Of a stretch of 64,000 bases of DNA, positions 34,981-46,114 are shown piece by piece (the stretch's first letter is position 1; the number at the start of each line of letters is the position of its first letter). The DNA is from Kutzneria chonburiensis (GTDB lineage: Bacteria > Actinomycetota > Actinomycetes > Mycobacteriales > Pseudonocardiaceae). The notes under the pieces were generated by a model. That model did no database searches and was not told the origin of the DNA. It saw only the letters and a list, made by a program, of their open reading frames with translations. Location of the stretch: assembly GCF_028622115.1 (NCBI RefSeq), contig NZ_CP097263.1, positions 496,001-560,000 on the forward strand, given 5' to 3'. Position numbers and translations under genes: made by a program.

Positions 34981-36027
34981 ATGAGGACACTTCGAACCTT
35001 CCAGCTCCCCGCCGAGGTCACCGGTTCGATCTGGGACATCGCGCTGGGTGTCGAACTCGTCCGTGCCTGGCAGACCGACGGCATCCTCCAGGTGGCCACC
35101 GACAGCATCGCCAACGCCGTCACCGCTGCCGCGCTCCGTGAGAGTCGCCGGTTCTTCGCGTTGCCGCTGCGTGACAAGGCACGCCTGGTCAGCGATCTCA
35201 CCTATGCCGGCTATGTCGCCTCCGGTGAGGAGGTGACCGCCGGTGAGCAGGACTTCTCCGAGATCTTCACGGTGTGCAAGGACCTGCCGACCACCGATCC
35301 GCGCGTCCGCGCCGGCTGGCCCGGCCACGGGCCGGTGCCGTGGCCCGATCCGGTCTACCGGGACGTGATGACCGCCCTGATGTTCCAGTTCGGCCTCATC
35401 GGCGACAAGATCCTCAAGCTCACCGCGTTGGGCCTCGGCCTGCCCGACATGAACGTCCTGACCGAGCTGGCCACCGACGGCTGGCACCACATGCGCGTGC
35501 TGCGGTTCCCCGCCCGCTCCGCCGTGACGGCCCGTGGCATCGGGGCGCACACCGACTACGGCATGCTGGTCATCGCCACCCAGGACGACGTCGGCCAGGG
35601 CCTGTTCGTCCGTCCCCCGGTCGACGGCGAGAAGCGGCCCCGCAACTGGCTGGAGCACGAGAGCTCGGCCGGCGTCTTCGAGCACGAGGAGCCTTGGCAC
35701 CTGGTCGATCCCGTGCCGAGCACCTTCACCGTGTTCCCCGGCGACATCCTCCAGTTCCTCACCGCGGGGGAGCTGCTGTCCACGCCGCACAAGGTCAAGC
35801 TGGCCGACCGTGACCGGTACTCCGTGGCCTACTTCCACGAGCCCGACTTCCCGGTCACGCTCCGTCCGGTCAACGGCGGCGACCCCGAGGAGACCATCCA
35901 CTACGGCACGCATTTCACCAACATGTTCATGCGCTGCTACCCGGATCGCGTGACCACACAACGCATCCTGGCCGAAAACCGCCTCTCCATCCTCACCCGC
36001 ATGCGCGAGTCGGCGCTGACCCCCTGA
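34981..36027 (+). CDS. efe: Ethylene-forming-enzyme-type Fe(II)/2-oxoglutarate oxygenase
   Basis: A 348-residue dioxygenase, the size of Pseudomonas syringae EFE (350). From memory of that protein, long stretches agree: SDLTYAGYVASGEEVTAG, SEIFTVCKD, DGWHHMRVLRFP, RGIGAHTDYG, WLEHESSAGVFEHEEPW, VFPGDILQFLT, LSTPHKVKL and HFTNMFMRCYPDR. Iron ligands are His190, Asp192 and His270, the 2-oxoglutarate Arg is Arg279, and Arg172 matches the EFE Arg171 that holds substrate arginine. EFE makes ethylene and CO2 from 2-oxoglutarate and hydroxylates L-arginine. There is a one-residue insertion after DDVG. ATG 34981 has no clear ribosome site; a TCGTGC/GCACGA palindrome (34954-34967) lies just upstream. 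Its terminator-isolated position suggests its own promoter. Confidence 0.88.
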   Translation: MRTLRTFQLPAEVTGSIWDIALGVELVRAWQTDGILQVATDSIANAVTAAALRESRRFFALPLRDKARLVSDLTYAGYVASGEEVTAGEQDFSEIFTVCKDLPTTDPRVRAGWPGHGPVPWPDPVYRDVMTALMFQFGLIGDKILKLTALGLGLPDMNVLTELATDGWHHMRVLRFPARSAVTARGIGAHTDYGMLVIATQDDVGQGLFVRPPVDGEKRPRNWLEHESSAGVFEHEEPWHLVDPVPSTFTVFPGDILQFLTAGELLSTPHKVKLADRDRYSVAYFHEPDFPVTLRPVNGGDPEETIHYGTHFTNMFMRCYPDRVTTQRILAENRLSILTRMRESALTP

Positions 36028-36028
36028 C

Positions 36029-36224
36029 CCCCGCGAGTCCCGGTTAGCGTCACACCGAAATGCGGGTTCCGGCATGCGCCCGCTGGGGTGGCGTGGCGGC
36101 GGCATACCCCGCGAGTCCCGCTCTCGGGCGCCTTGGCGAGTTCCGCCCTCGGGCCACTTCCAGCGTGGTGCGTAGGTGGGTGGGCCCGAGGACGGAACTC
36201 TCCAGCCCGAGAGCGGGACTCGCG
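36029..36224. repeat. Composite palindromic intergenic element
   Basis: A perfect 20-bp inverted repeat (36110-36129 with 36205-36224, ends CGCGAGTCCCG/CGGGACTCGCG) encloses an inner 18-bp repeat with one mismatch (36138-36155 with 36183-36200), giving a fold-back of 115 bases. Upstream, 36029-36062 repeats the CGCGAGTCCCG end and then CGTCACACCGAAA, a string also found next to the 49-bp repeat near 47530. It fills the space between the converging EFE and galactosidase genes and could terminate both. Confidence 0.65.
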
Positions 36225-36235
36225 TGGGCGTGGGG

Positions 36236-38392
36236 TCAGTTGGCTGGGACGAGGGTCCAGCGCTGGTTGGCCCCGTTGTTGGCGGACCACTGGATGACGG
36301 CGGCGCCGTCGGTCAGGGAGTTGTTGTAGGCGTCCAACAGCAGGCCGCTGGAGGCGCTGGTGATGGTGAGGCGGTTGGGGCCGGCGTCGGCCAGCCGCCA
36401 GCGGGAGTTGGCGTTGCCGTCGTCGTGGTACTGGATCAGCTGCGTGCCCTGCGTGGTGGAGCCGCCGGGGACGTTGAGCAGCTTGCCGCTGTTGACGTTG
36501 GTGATCGTGTAGAGGCCGCCGGCCGCCGGGGCCAGCGTCCACAGCTGGTCGGCCTGCTCGTTGTCCTCCCACTGGAGGACCTTGGCGGCGTCGGCGGTGG
36601 AGTCGTTGTCCACGTCCATCCGGCCGCCGCTGTTGAGGTTGACGAGCTTGTAGCGCGTGCCGGCGTCGATCACCGGCGTGAGCTGCCACTGCTGGTCCGA
36701 CGATCCGGTGCCGACGGCCTGGCTGGCGTTGGCGCCGACGACCAACCCGTTGAGGGCGCTGGTGATCGTGCTCCCGGACACCCGCCACTGGGCGGCCCCG
36801 CCGGTGTCGTGGGACTGGACCAGAGTGGCGCCAGGGGTGGAGTTCGGCACGGTCAGCAGCCGGCCGGTGCTGCGGTTGACGAGCTTGACCGTGCCGGCGC
36901 CGGTGCTGACGGCTTGCCACTGCTGGGTGGTGCCGCCGTTGGCCGGGCGCTGGACGACGGCGGAGCCGTCCGTGGAGGACGTGACGTCGAGGGCACCGTT
37001 GGCGTTGCCGATCGTGTAGTACATGCCGGTGTAGTGGAAGCCGGCGGCGGGCACGACCCGGAGCAGCCGTGAGGCATGCGGCGCAAGGGATGCGCTGAAC
37101 GTGTTCGTCGCGGTGCCGAGATCGGTGTGCGTCCACAGGTCACGCACCGAAGCCGTGCCGCCGAAACCGAGGTCGCTCCACCGAGCGGTGACGGTGGCGG
37201 TGGAACCGGTGAGGTTGAACAACGCCACGGTGTAGCTGCCGTCCGCGTTGCCGGTGGCCCAGGTCTGCAACTGGGTCAGCCGGTCCACCGGCCGGGCGGC
37301 GTTGCCGCGCTGGTCGACGGCCAGCACCTCGTCGTTGGTGAGCAGCGACAGGTCGTCGGCCGTGAGCGCGGTGAGGTCGGTGCCCAGGGTGATCGGCGAG
37401 GCCGTGACCGCCCACAGCGTCATCGCGGTACGGCGCTCGTCAGCGGTCAGGCCGGTGTTCGAACCGCCGATTTCCAGCGAGTCCGGGTCGTTCCAACCGC
37501 CGGCACTGGCCCAGTCGGTCCAGTTCGGCAGGTCGCCGAACCGCTGCGCCACGTTGTTCCAGTTCGTCAGCGTCGAGCAGTAGCACTCGACGTCGCCCTC
37601 GATGCGCCAGCCGTTGGCGTACTGCTTCCACGTCGCCGCGTCGGACAGCGCCAGCGAGTTGGACAGCTCGAAGTGGATCGGCCGCCCGGCCTGGTTGAGC
37701 GCCTGCGACCAGTGCTGCACGTCCGGGATGTCCCAGTCGCCGACGCCGTCCAGCTTGACGTAGTCCACGCCCCACGACGCCAGCTGGTTCGCCCAGGAGT
37801 TGAGGAACGCCTGCGCGGCGGCCGGGTTCTTGGCGTAGTCGATGTAGTACATCGAGCCGTTGCCGAAGTTGTAGTTCGTCTCGTAGCGGCTGGTGTCGGA
37901 GACGATGTCGCGGGCGTGCCAGCCGGTGCCCTCGATCGGCGTGTTCTGCTGGTACGCCGCGACCGGGATGCCCGGCGTCAGGTACATGCCGAACTTCTCA
38001 CCGAGACCGTGCACATAGTCGGCCACGACCGCCATGCCGTGCGGGAAGTGACCCGGGTCGATGGCCCAGCGGCCGCCGGAGTCCACCGTGGTCTTCGGGT
38101 TGAGGTAGTAGAAGTCGTCGATGTTCAGATAGGTGTAACCGTGCGTGACCAGGCCGCTGTCGTGCATGGCCTTGGCCTGCCCCTCGATGTTCGCCTCGGT
38201 CGGATTGCTCCGTACGAAGCTCCAGCTGCTCCAGCCCAGCTGCGGCGTGGCCGCGACGCCGTTGGCCTGCATCGGCGCCAGGCCACCCGACGTGACCTGG
38301 TTACGGTCAGGCTCCGCGTGTGCGGCTGGCAGGGGCAGCACGCACAGCAGGGCCGCGCAGAAAAGTGAATGTGTCAACCGTCCGAAGTGCAA
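36236..38392 (-). CDS. Secreted GH27 alpha-galactosidase with ricin-type lectin repeats
   Basis: A 718-residue secreted enzyme. Signal peptide to about residue 26 (AAHA). The GH27 catalytic barrel starts TPQLGWSSWSF, has YLNIDDFYYL, the nucleophile Asp in DYVKLDGVGDWD and the acid/base Asp in GGWNDPDSLEIG, then a beta-sandwich (ALFNLTGSTATVTARWSDLGF). From about residue 440 two ricin-B-like lectin units follow, with repeated QW motifs (QQWQAVS, QQWQLTP, QLWTLAP, SRWRLAD, QRWTLVP). It should remove alpha-galactose from plant galactans or gum while bound to sugar. TTG start at 38392 behind GAGGGTGG. Confidence 0.92.
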   Translation of the reverse strand: MHFGRLTHSLFCAALLCVLPLPAAHAEPDRNQVTSGGLAPMQANGVAATPQLGWSSWSFVRSNPTEANIEGQAKAMHDSGLVTHGYTYLNIDDFYYLNPKTTVDSGGRWAIDPGHFPHGMAVVADYVHGLGEKFGMYLTPGIPVAAYQQNTPIEGTGWHARDIVSDTSRYETNYNFGNGSMYYIDYAKNPAAAQAFLNSWANQLASWGVDYVKLDGVGDWDIPDVQHWSQALNQAGRPIHFELSNSLALSDAATWKQYANGWRIEGDVECYCSTLTNWNNVAQRFGDLPNWTDWASAGGWNDPDSLEIGGSNTGLTADERRTAMTLWAVTASPITLGTDLTALTADDLSLLTNDEVLAVDQRGNAARPVDRLTQLQTWATGNADGSYTVALFNLTGSTATVTARWSDLGFGGTASVRDLWTHTDLGTATNTFSASLAPHASRLLRVVPAAGFHYTGMYYTIGNANGALDVTSSTDGSAVVQRPANGGTTQQWQAVSTGAGTVKLVNRSTGRLLTVPNSTPGATLVQSHDTGGAAQWRVSGSTITSALNGLVVGANASQAVGTGSSDQQWQLTPVIDAGTRYKLVNLNSGGRMDVDNDSTADAAKVLQWEDNEQADQLWTLAPAAGGLYTITNVNSGKLLNVPGGSTTQGTQLIQYHDDGNANSRWRLADAGPNRLTITSASSGLLLDAYNNSLTDGAAVIQWSANNGANQRWTLVPAN

Positions 38393-38611
38393 CGCCCACC
38401 CTCACAGGGTCCGGGGCGGCGGAGACGACGTCACGTTGTCATACGAGGCCGGCACGGTCAAGACGCCGTTTGGTTCGACAATGTGAATCCGCTGTTTTAT
38501 CGGCGTTACCGCCACAAAACGTGAGAAGTTGCCCGTTGAATCATTTGAATCCACGGCGCAGTGGCCTCGTCGAGATGGCGGACTCGACGATGCCCGACCC
38601 GGGGGATGTGG

Positions 38612-38914
38612 TCAGTCCGCGTTCTGCCGCCGCTGCACCGGGATCCGCCGGGACCGCCGGGCCGCCACCGCCGCGCTCTCCCAGCGCTCCGACGGGCAGC
38701 CCAGCACCTCGCTGAGCCAGTTGCGCCAGTAGGGACCGGGGATGCGCTTGCCGCGCTCCCAGCGCGACACCTCCTCCCTGGTCACCGCGTCGTTGCCGGA
38801 CACCCCCGCCAGCTGGTCGGCCAACTCGTACTGGGTCAGCCCGTGCTGGCCCCGGAGATGGATTATCAACTCGCCGATGGAGAGTTGCGTACGCATTCCA
38901 GTGCCGCCGATCAC
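38612..38914 (-). CDS. Small XRE-type helix-turn-helix protein
   Basis: A 100-residue DNA-binding protein. The HTH is IGELIIHLRGQHGLTQYELADQLAG, followed by REEVSRWERGKRIPG, which is the usual XRE recognition and turn region. GTG 38914 has GGGAGTGG upstream; ATG 38896 is a second option. It lies 257 bases downstream of the MFS gene on the same strand and could be its own unit or a distal part of that operon. The flanks 38393-38611 and 38915-39170 hold no convincing gene. Confidence 0.75.
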   Translation of the reverse strand: MIGGTGMRTQLSIGELIIHLRGQHGLTQYELADQLAGVSGNDAVTREEVSRWERGKRIPGPYWRNWLSEVLGCPSERWESAAVAARRSRRIPVQRRQNAD

Positions 38915-39170
38915 GTTCCACTCCCTGCTGCATGCGCCGGAATAGTGGATCCACGCGCGTCACATGCTCACCGCCCAAGGACCGTTTGGGATCCTATCGG
39001 CGGGTGCCCGCCATAGCTACGGTCCGTGCATGGTTTGTCGGAGAGATTCGGCCGTGTTGCCGGCCACGGATGAACGGAACTCACGCGCAATACCCGGAAT
39101 GGAGTAGATCCGGGCCGCCCCGGTCGCCGCACCGGCCGCTGCACGCGCATTCGACCGCACCCAGCCGCTG

Positions 39171-40417
39171 TCACGATGATCGGTCGTCCGCCACCTGGGT
39201 CTCGCGGCGCAACGCGAAGAACAACGCAGCCAGCAGACTCAAGCCGATCATGCCCACCGCCGACGCCGTCAGCGCGCCCTGCGCCGTCAGCGCAAGGATC
39301 AGCGGCGCGCCGATCAGTGCGCCGGCCGGGCTGGCCAGGGACAGCACCGCTCCCCGAGCAGCCAGCACCGGAGCCAGCTGCTCCTTGGGTACTGCACGCT
39401 GGAACAGCACCGTTGTGGTGGACGGGAACGGCCCCCACGTCAGACCACACAGCCCGAACGCGAGCCAGCCGATGTACACCGAGCCGCTCAACCCCAGCGG
39501 CAACAGCACCAGACCGAAGCACAGCACGGTACCGACCGTGGTCAGCCGCATCGGCCAGTTCTTCAGGTAGCCAGCCAGGATCGCACCCAGCACTGCGCCG
39601 ATACCGAACGACGTGTAGTAGCCGGCTAGTTGTGCCGCCGATCCGTGCAGGTCTTGGGACACATGTAGCGGCAGCGCGACCGTGACCGGGCCGAACAAGA
39701 CGAAGAAGCCGAAGGACAGCACCACCAATCCCAGCAGTTCCCGGCTGCGTCCGATCAGCTGGAAGCCGGCCGAGCGCCCCGACGTCGCCTTGACCGAGAC
39801 GGCCTTGGCTTCCGGGGGGACGGCACGCCCATAGGTCAGTGCCAGCACCGCGAACGTGGCAGCATCCACGGCGATCACCGCCGCCGGACCGACCAACCAA
39901 ATGATCAACGCGGCCAGCGGCGGACCGCCGACCGTCGAGAACTCGAGCAGCACGTTTACCACGGCGTTGCCGGCCAGCATGTGCTCGTCGGGCAGCAACT
40001 CGGCCAGCAGGGTGTACCGCCCGGCCTTGCCCCAGGCGCTGAGCAGCGAAGACAGCGCGAGCAGCACAACGTACAGCACCGGCGACAGCGCGCCGAGCAC
40101 GAAGCACAGCGGGATGGCGCCCAGTAGCACGGCCCTGGTCACTGCATCCCAACCGGCGAGTTGGGCACCGGAGCGTCCGCGAAGGAAGCGGTCGAACGCC
40201 ACGGCGCCCAGCGCGCCGGGGAGCACGTACGCCGCCGCCGCGAGGGCGACCCACGTGCCGCGCTGGTCAGGGGCGCGATCTGCAGTGCCAACCATGCGAT
40301 GGCGATGGTGCTCATACCGTCACCGATGCTGGAAAGACCGATACCCGGCAACACCTTACGCAGCACCGGGTGGGTGACCACCGGCCAGTACGGCGTGCGC
40401 TTCACCGCAGTCAACAT
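39171..40417 (-). pseudogene. MFS exporter, frameshifted near 40270
   Basis: Twelve-helix major-facilitator protein of about 415 residues if one base is restored. The first 49 or so residues (TPYWPVVTHPVLRKVLPGIG, then SIGDGMSTIAIAWLALQIAP) are read from 40417; the remainder (RGTWVALAAAAYVLPGALG onward to the stop) is one frame away. The join is at a run of four G on the plus strand (40270-40273), coding GCGCCCC, where one added C repairs the protein. It matches the enterobactin-exporter-like MFS group. It is the last gene of a unit with amidinotransferase and ligase, 36 bases downstream, so export of their product is inferred. GGAG precedes ATG 40417. Confidence 0.82.
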
Positions 40418-40453
40418 CGCAGAACTCCGCCCCTGTCGTTGCTTGTCCCGGCT

Positions 40454-41572
40454 TCAGCCGAGGTAGTTCTCCGGCCCGCCGTCGCGCACGACGTCGAGGG
40501 TCACGCAGTGGAAACCGCCGCCGAGCACCCGCTGGTGGCGCAGCCGGTGTGGGACCACGGTGATGCCGCGCCGCTCCAGCGTCGCGAGCAGCGCGGGCTG
40601 GTCGGCGTCGACGACGGCGTGCTGTTCATCGAGCATCAGCAGGTTCATGCTGATCCAGCGACCACTCAGCGCGTGATCCATGGCCAGCGGACCCTCGTCA
40701 ATCGGCGGGCACCAGACGACGTCCCAGCCGGCCAACGGCGCGGGCACGGTGTCGGGCGTGATTCGCTCAGGGTTGAGCAGGACCAGACCGGGCCGCAGGA
40801 ATGCGATCGTGCTGTCGATGTGCGTGTAGCCGTACACGTCGCGCAGCGGGTGCACACGCACATCGCCGACGAGTCGCATGGTCGACTCCAGCCAGCGCAG
40901 GCCTAACTCGTTGCCGCTGCGGGAGACCTGGTACAGCAGGTCTCGGCCGAGCCGGAGCACGTTGGCAGCCTCGAAGGCGGGCTCCGTCTCGCCGAGGACC
41001 GGCAGTCCCTGCTCGTCCAGCGCGAACAGCTCGTCGGTCAGCCGCGGCCGCGGCGCGGCCAGCCACTGCGCGCCCTGCGCCAGATAGTCCTGCAACAGCG
41101 GGCGCAGGCCGAACTGCTCGAAGTAGCGCGACCGTGCCGGACTCGGCGTCTCGATGAGGGTCGAGCCGACGACGAGGGTGAGGTCGCGCGGGCAGTAGGT
41201 GCTGAAGCCCGTGGTGTGCCAGTCGGGTGTGCCGAACCGCGCGCTGTGGTCGATCGGGACCGGCCGGCGCACTGTGACCCCGAATTGCTCGAGCAGGCCG
41301 ACCAGACCGGCCAGGTCCTCGTTGGTCTCGTCGATGATCCACTGCGGGTAGCGGCCGGTGCGCACCGCGGCCAGTTCGGACGCGGTGAGCTCCGGGTAGT
41401 AGTTGAGCCAGGCGGACGGGTCCGCGGTCAGGTCGGGAATGGCGGCGCCGGTGGCGTCCCCTACTACCACTTCCCGCAAAGTGGTGAACTCGTCCCACGA
41501 GTTGACCACGGGACGGGTGGCGGGCTCGGCGCGGGCGTGCTCGCTCGGCGCGAGCAGGTGCTCTACGGTCAT
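40454..41572 (-). CDS. Amidinotransferase (glycine amidinotransferase-like)
   Basis: A 372-residue enzyme of the guanidino-group-modifying superfamily, moving the amidino group of arginine to an amine acceptor. Active-site parts: RDLTLVVGSTLIETP with the catalytic Asp region, YTHIDSTIAFL with the His, and GGGFHCVTLDV with the nucleophilic Cys at about residue 356. In the pheganomycin, resorcinomycin and ketomemicin pathways an enzyme of this kind makes an N-amidino amino acid that a PGM1-type ligase then uses. The ligase gene lies 23 bases upstream on the same strand, supporting that role here. Acceptor unknown. Confidence 0.88.
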   Translation of the reverse strand: MTVEHLLAPSEHARAEPATRPVVNSWDEFTTLREVVVGDATGAAIPDLTADPSAWLNYYPELTASELAAVRTGRYPQWIIDETNEDLAGLVGLLEQFGVTVRRPVPIDHSARFGTPDWHTTGFSTYCPRDLTLVVGSTLIETPSPARSRYFEQFGLRPLLQDYLAQGAQWLAAPRPRLTDELFALDEQGLPVLGETEPAFEAANVLRLGRDLLYQVSRSGNELGLRWLESTMRLVGDVRVHPLRDVYGYTHIDSTIAFLRPGLVLLNPERITPDTVPAPLAGWDVVWCPPIDEGPLAMDHALSGRWISMNLLMLDEQHAVVDADQPALLATLERRGITVVPHRLRHQRVLGGGFHCVTLDVVRDGGPENYLG

Positions 41573-41595
41573 GACGGTGGTGTCTCCGGACGCGT

Positions 41596-42927
41596 TCAGG
41601 CCGAGCCGACCGGCAAGGCGTCGATGGTCGCGATCACGGCCTCGGCCGACTCATAGTCCTCGCCGACGATGCAGTACATGACGATGCCGTTGACGTCGAC
41701 GTAGTTGCCGGTGAGCACGACACCAGTACCGGTCGTGGCATCGAACTCCAGTCCCGCCGCACGCAGCGCCTCGACGGCGGCGACGAAGGACGGGACCGTC
41801 CAGGCCGCGCGTTCGATCATGACCCGGTGGCCACGGTGTTCCGGTCGCAGCATGCGGTCGCGCAGCGTGATGTGCAGATGCGTCGACCCGGTCAGCCGGC
41901 CGTTGGTCTCGCTGAACACGATTCGGCCGTCGCTGGTGCGGATCGCGTCAGCGCTGATGTTGCCCCGGTAGCCGAGGCCACGGAACGCCTCGCACAGTCG
42001 GCGTCCCTCGTCCACGAGTTCCTGGTGCTGCTCGGGGCTGACACCCTGCGGCGGCACGATCTCGCCGATGGCCACCGGCTCCATCAGGATCTGCCCGGTA
42101 CCGCGCAACTCGCTGGCACGCTCTCCGACCTCGAACTCCGAGTAGACGGTGACCGCATCGGTGAAGTACTGCTCGATGACCAGCCGGTCGTCGCGGCCGC
42201 CGGTCAGCCACGACCAGCGCTCGGCGACGTAGTCCTTGATGGCCTGTTCGTCAGGCAACACGACAACCTTGCGCGCCCCGGCCGGACGCACCCCCTCGGC
42301 CGTCGCCAAGATCTCGTTGCCGAAGCCGCCGCCGGCGAACTCCTTCTTGACGATGACGGCGTCGCCGTTGCCCAGGATCCGGGCGATCGTGGCCTCGGCC
42401 AGCTCCGGACGACCGGCGATCGCGCCCGGCGCGATGGCAACTCCGATACCCGCCGCGACGGCCCGGAAGGCGGCCTTGCTGTTGACCAATGCGTCGCCAC
42501 CCTGCTCGCTGAAGGCGAAGCCGGGCAGGGCAGTCTCGATGCCTACGGCCCTGGCCAGTTCGATGACGTAAGCGTCGTCGTAACAGGTGACGATCTCGTC
42601 GATCTCCCGCCCGGTCAGCGCCTGCTCCAGTTGTGCACGCAATCCCGGGTCGGTCAGCCGGTCCGGGGTGAGCAACTCGGCACCGAGGTAGCCGGGCGAC
42701 GGGACGAGCAGGGTGAGGGAAGCGCGGTCGACGCCGGTCCGGCCGAGGACGTAGTCGATGTAGTCGTCGTCCGCGATCCACGGCAGGACGAGGATGTCGC
42801 CGTCGTCGGCGAACCAGAACATGCGCTGAGCGCCCCAACCGCCCGCGACGCGCTCGGCCGGCGTCAGCAGCGACAGGTCGCCGACCATTTCCTCGGTGCG
42901 GCTGTTGGCGATGATCAGTTTCGACAT
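41596..42927 (-). CDS. PGM1-type ATP-grasp peptide ligase
   Basis: A 443-residue ligase of the PGM1-related group (pre-ATP-grasp domain, ATP-grasp, PGM1 C-terminal domain). Visible: a Rossmann-like N-terminal part (DILVLPWIADDDYIDYVLG), AVIVKKEFAGGGFGNEI for ATP phosphate contact, RLVIEQYF before the linker, FSETNGRLTGSTHLH for the Mg-binding Glu/Asn and Arg, and a C-terminal GVVLTGNYVDVNGIVMYCIVGEDYESAE. PGM1 joins an amidino amino acid to a peptide amine. It opens the operon with the amidinotransferase and exporter; AGGGGGAC gives a strong ribosome site at ATG 42927. No precursor-peptide gene was found nearby, so a free amino acid or short peptide is the likely partner. Confidence 0.88.
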   Translation of the reverse strand: MSKLIIANSRTEEMVGDLSLLTPAERVAGGWGAQRMFWFADDGDILVLPWIADDDYIDYVLGRTGVDRASLTLLVPSPGYLGAELLTPDRLTDPGLRAQLEQALTGREIDEIVTCYDDAYVIELARAVGIETALPGFAFSEQGGDALVNSKAAFRAVAAGIGVAIAPGAIAGRPELAEATIARILGNGDAVIVKKEFAGGGFGNEILATAEGVRPAGARKVVVLPDEQAIKDYVAERWSWLTGGRDDRLVIEQYFTDAVTVYSEFEVGERASELRGTGQILMEPVAIGEIVPPQGVSPEQHQELVDEGRRLCEAFRGLGYRGNISADAIRTSDGRIVFSETNGRLTGSTHLHITLRDRMLRPEHRGHRVMIERAAWTVPSFVAAVEALRAAGLEFDATTGTGVVLTGNYVDVNGIVMYCIVGEDYESAEAVIATIDALPVGSA

Positions 42928-43114
42928 GCGAAGTCCCCCTACAGGCTCACATGGTTGTGACGGATGCTCACCTGGGAGAAGACGCGCGAGGGCCCGGAAC
43001 TCCGAACCCGTCCCCCCTGACGAGCCGCCGGACGTTCACCCGGCGTTCACTTCGCACCCTAAACGACCCTGGCGGTGCCTGTCCTGGGATTCGGCACCGA
43101 ACACCGGGCCGAAA

Positions 43115-43147
43115 GGGCCGTCACCGGGAGGATCCCGGTGACGGCCC
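43115..43147 (-). terminator. Terminator of the aconitase gene
   Basis: A perfect 15-bp stem (43115-43129 with 43133-43147) with a GGA loop, 14 bases beyond the minus-strand acn stop. It separates acn from the ligase operon, whose promoter must lie at 42928-43114. Confidence 0.85.
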
Positions 43148-43161
43148 TGGACGCGGTCAGG

Positions 43162-45930
<2,769 letters not shown>

Positions 45931-46019
45931 CGTGCGACGGCGCTGGTCAGGTTCGGGAACGTAGGGACCGAGTGTCGCGCACCTTGGTGGGGTGCGCCGC
46001 CGGACCCTGCTCGGCTTTA

Positions 46020-46049
46020 ACAGTACGCTTGTCCTGTATTGGCCTTCAA
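46020..46049 (-). promoter_or_regulatory. acnA promoter with AcnR-type operator
   Basis: On the minus strand TTGAAG (46044-46049) and TACTGT (46020-46025) are 18 bases apart. Bases 46021-46036 read CAGGACAAGCGTACTG on the same strand, an exact fit to the corynebacterial/mycobacterial AcnR motif CAGNACnnncGTACTG as I recall it. It covers the -10 box, so repression by an AcnR protein is the natural reading. Confidence 0.8.
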
Positions 46050-46114
46050 GTGGGGTCTTGCTCACGTCAATCTCTCATCGCGTCTGCCAGGATCGGCCAC
46101 CGGGAGGGGTGCGG

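Noticed and set aside
39017-39160. A 47-codon frame 10 bases after the MFS stop, considered as a precursor peptide for the ligase
   Set aside because: Third positions are not GC-biased, no ribosome site is present, and the C-terminus resembles no known PGM1 core peptide.
39171-42927. Operon as a pheganomycin or ketomemicin cluster
   Set aside because: Arylglycine, aldolase, C-acyltransferase and precursor-peptide genes are absent, so only the two shared enzymes support the link.
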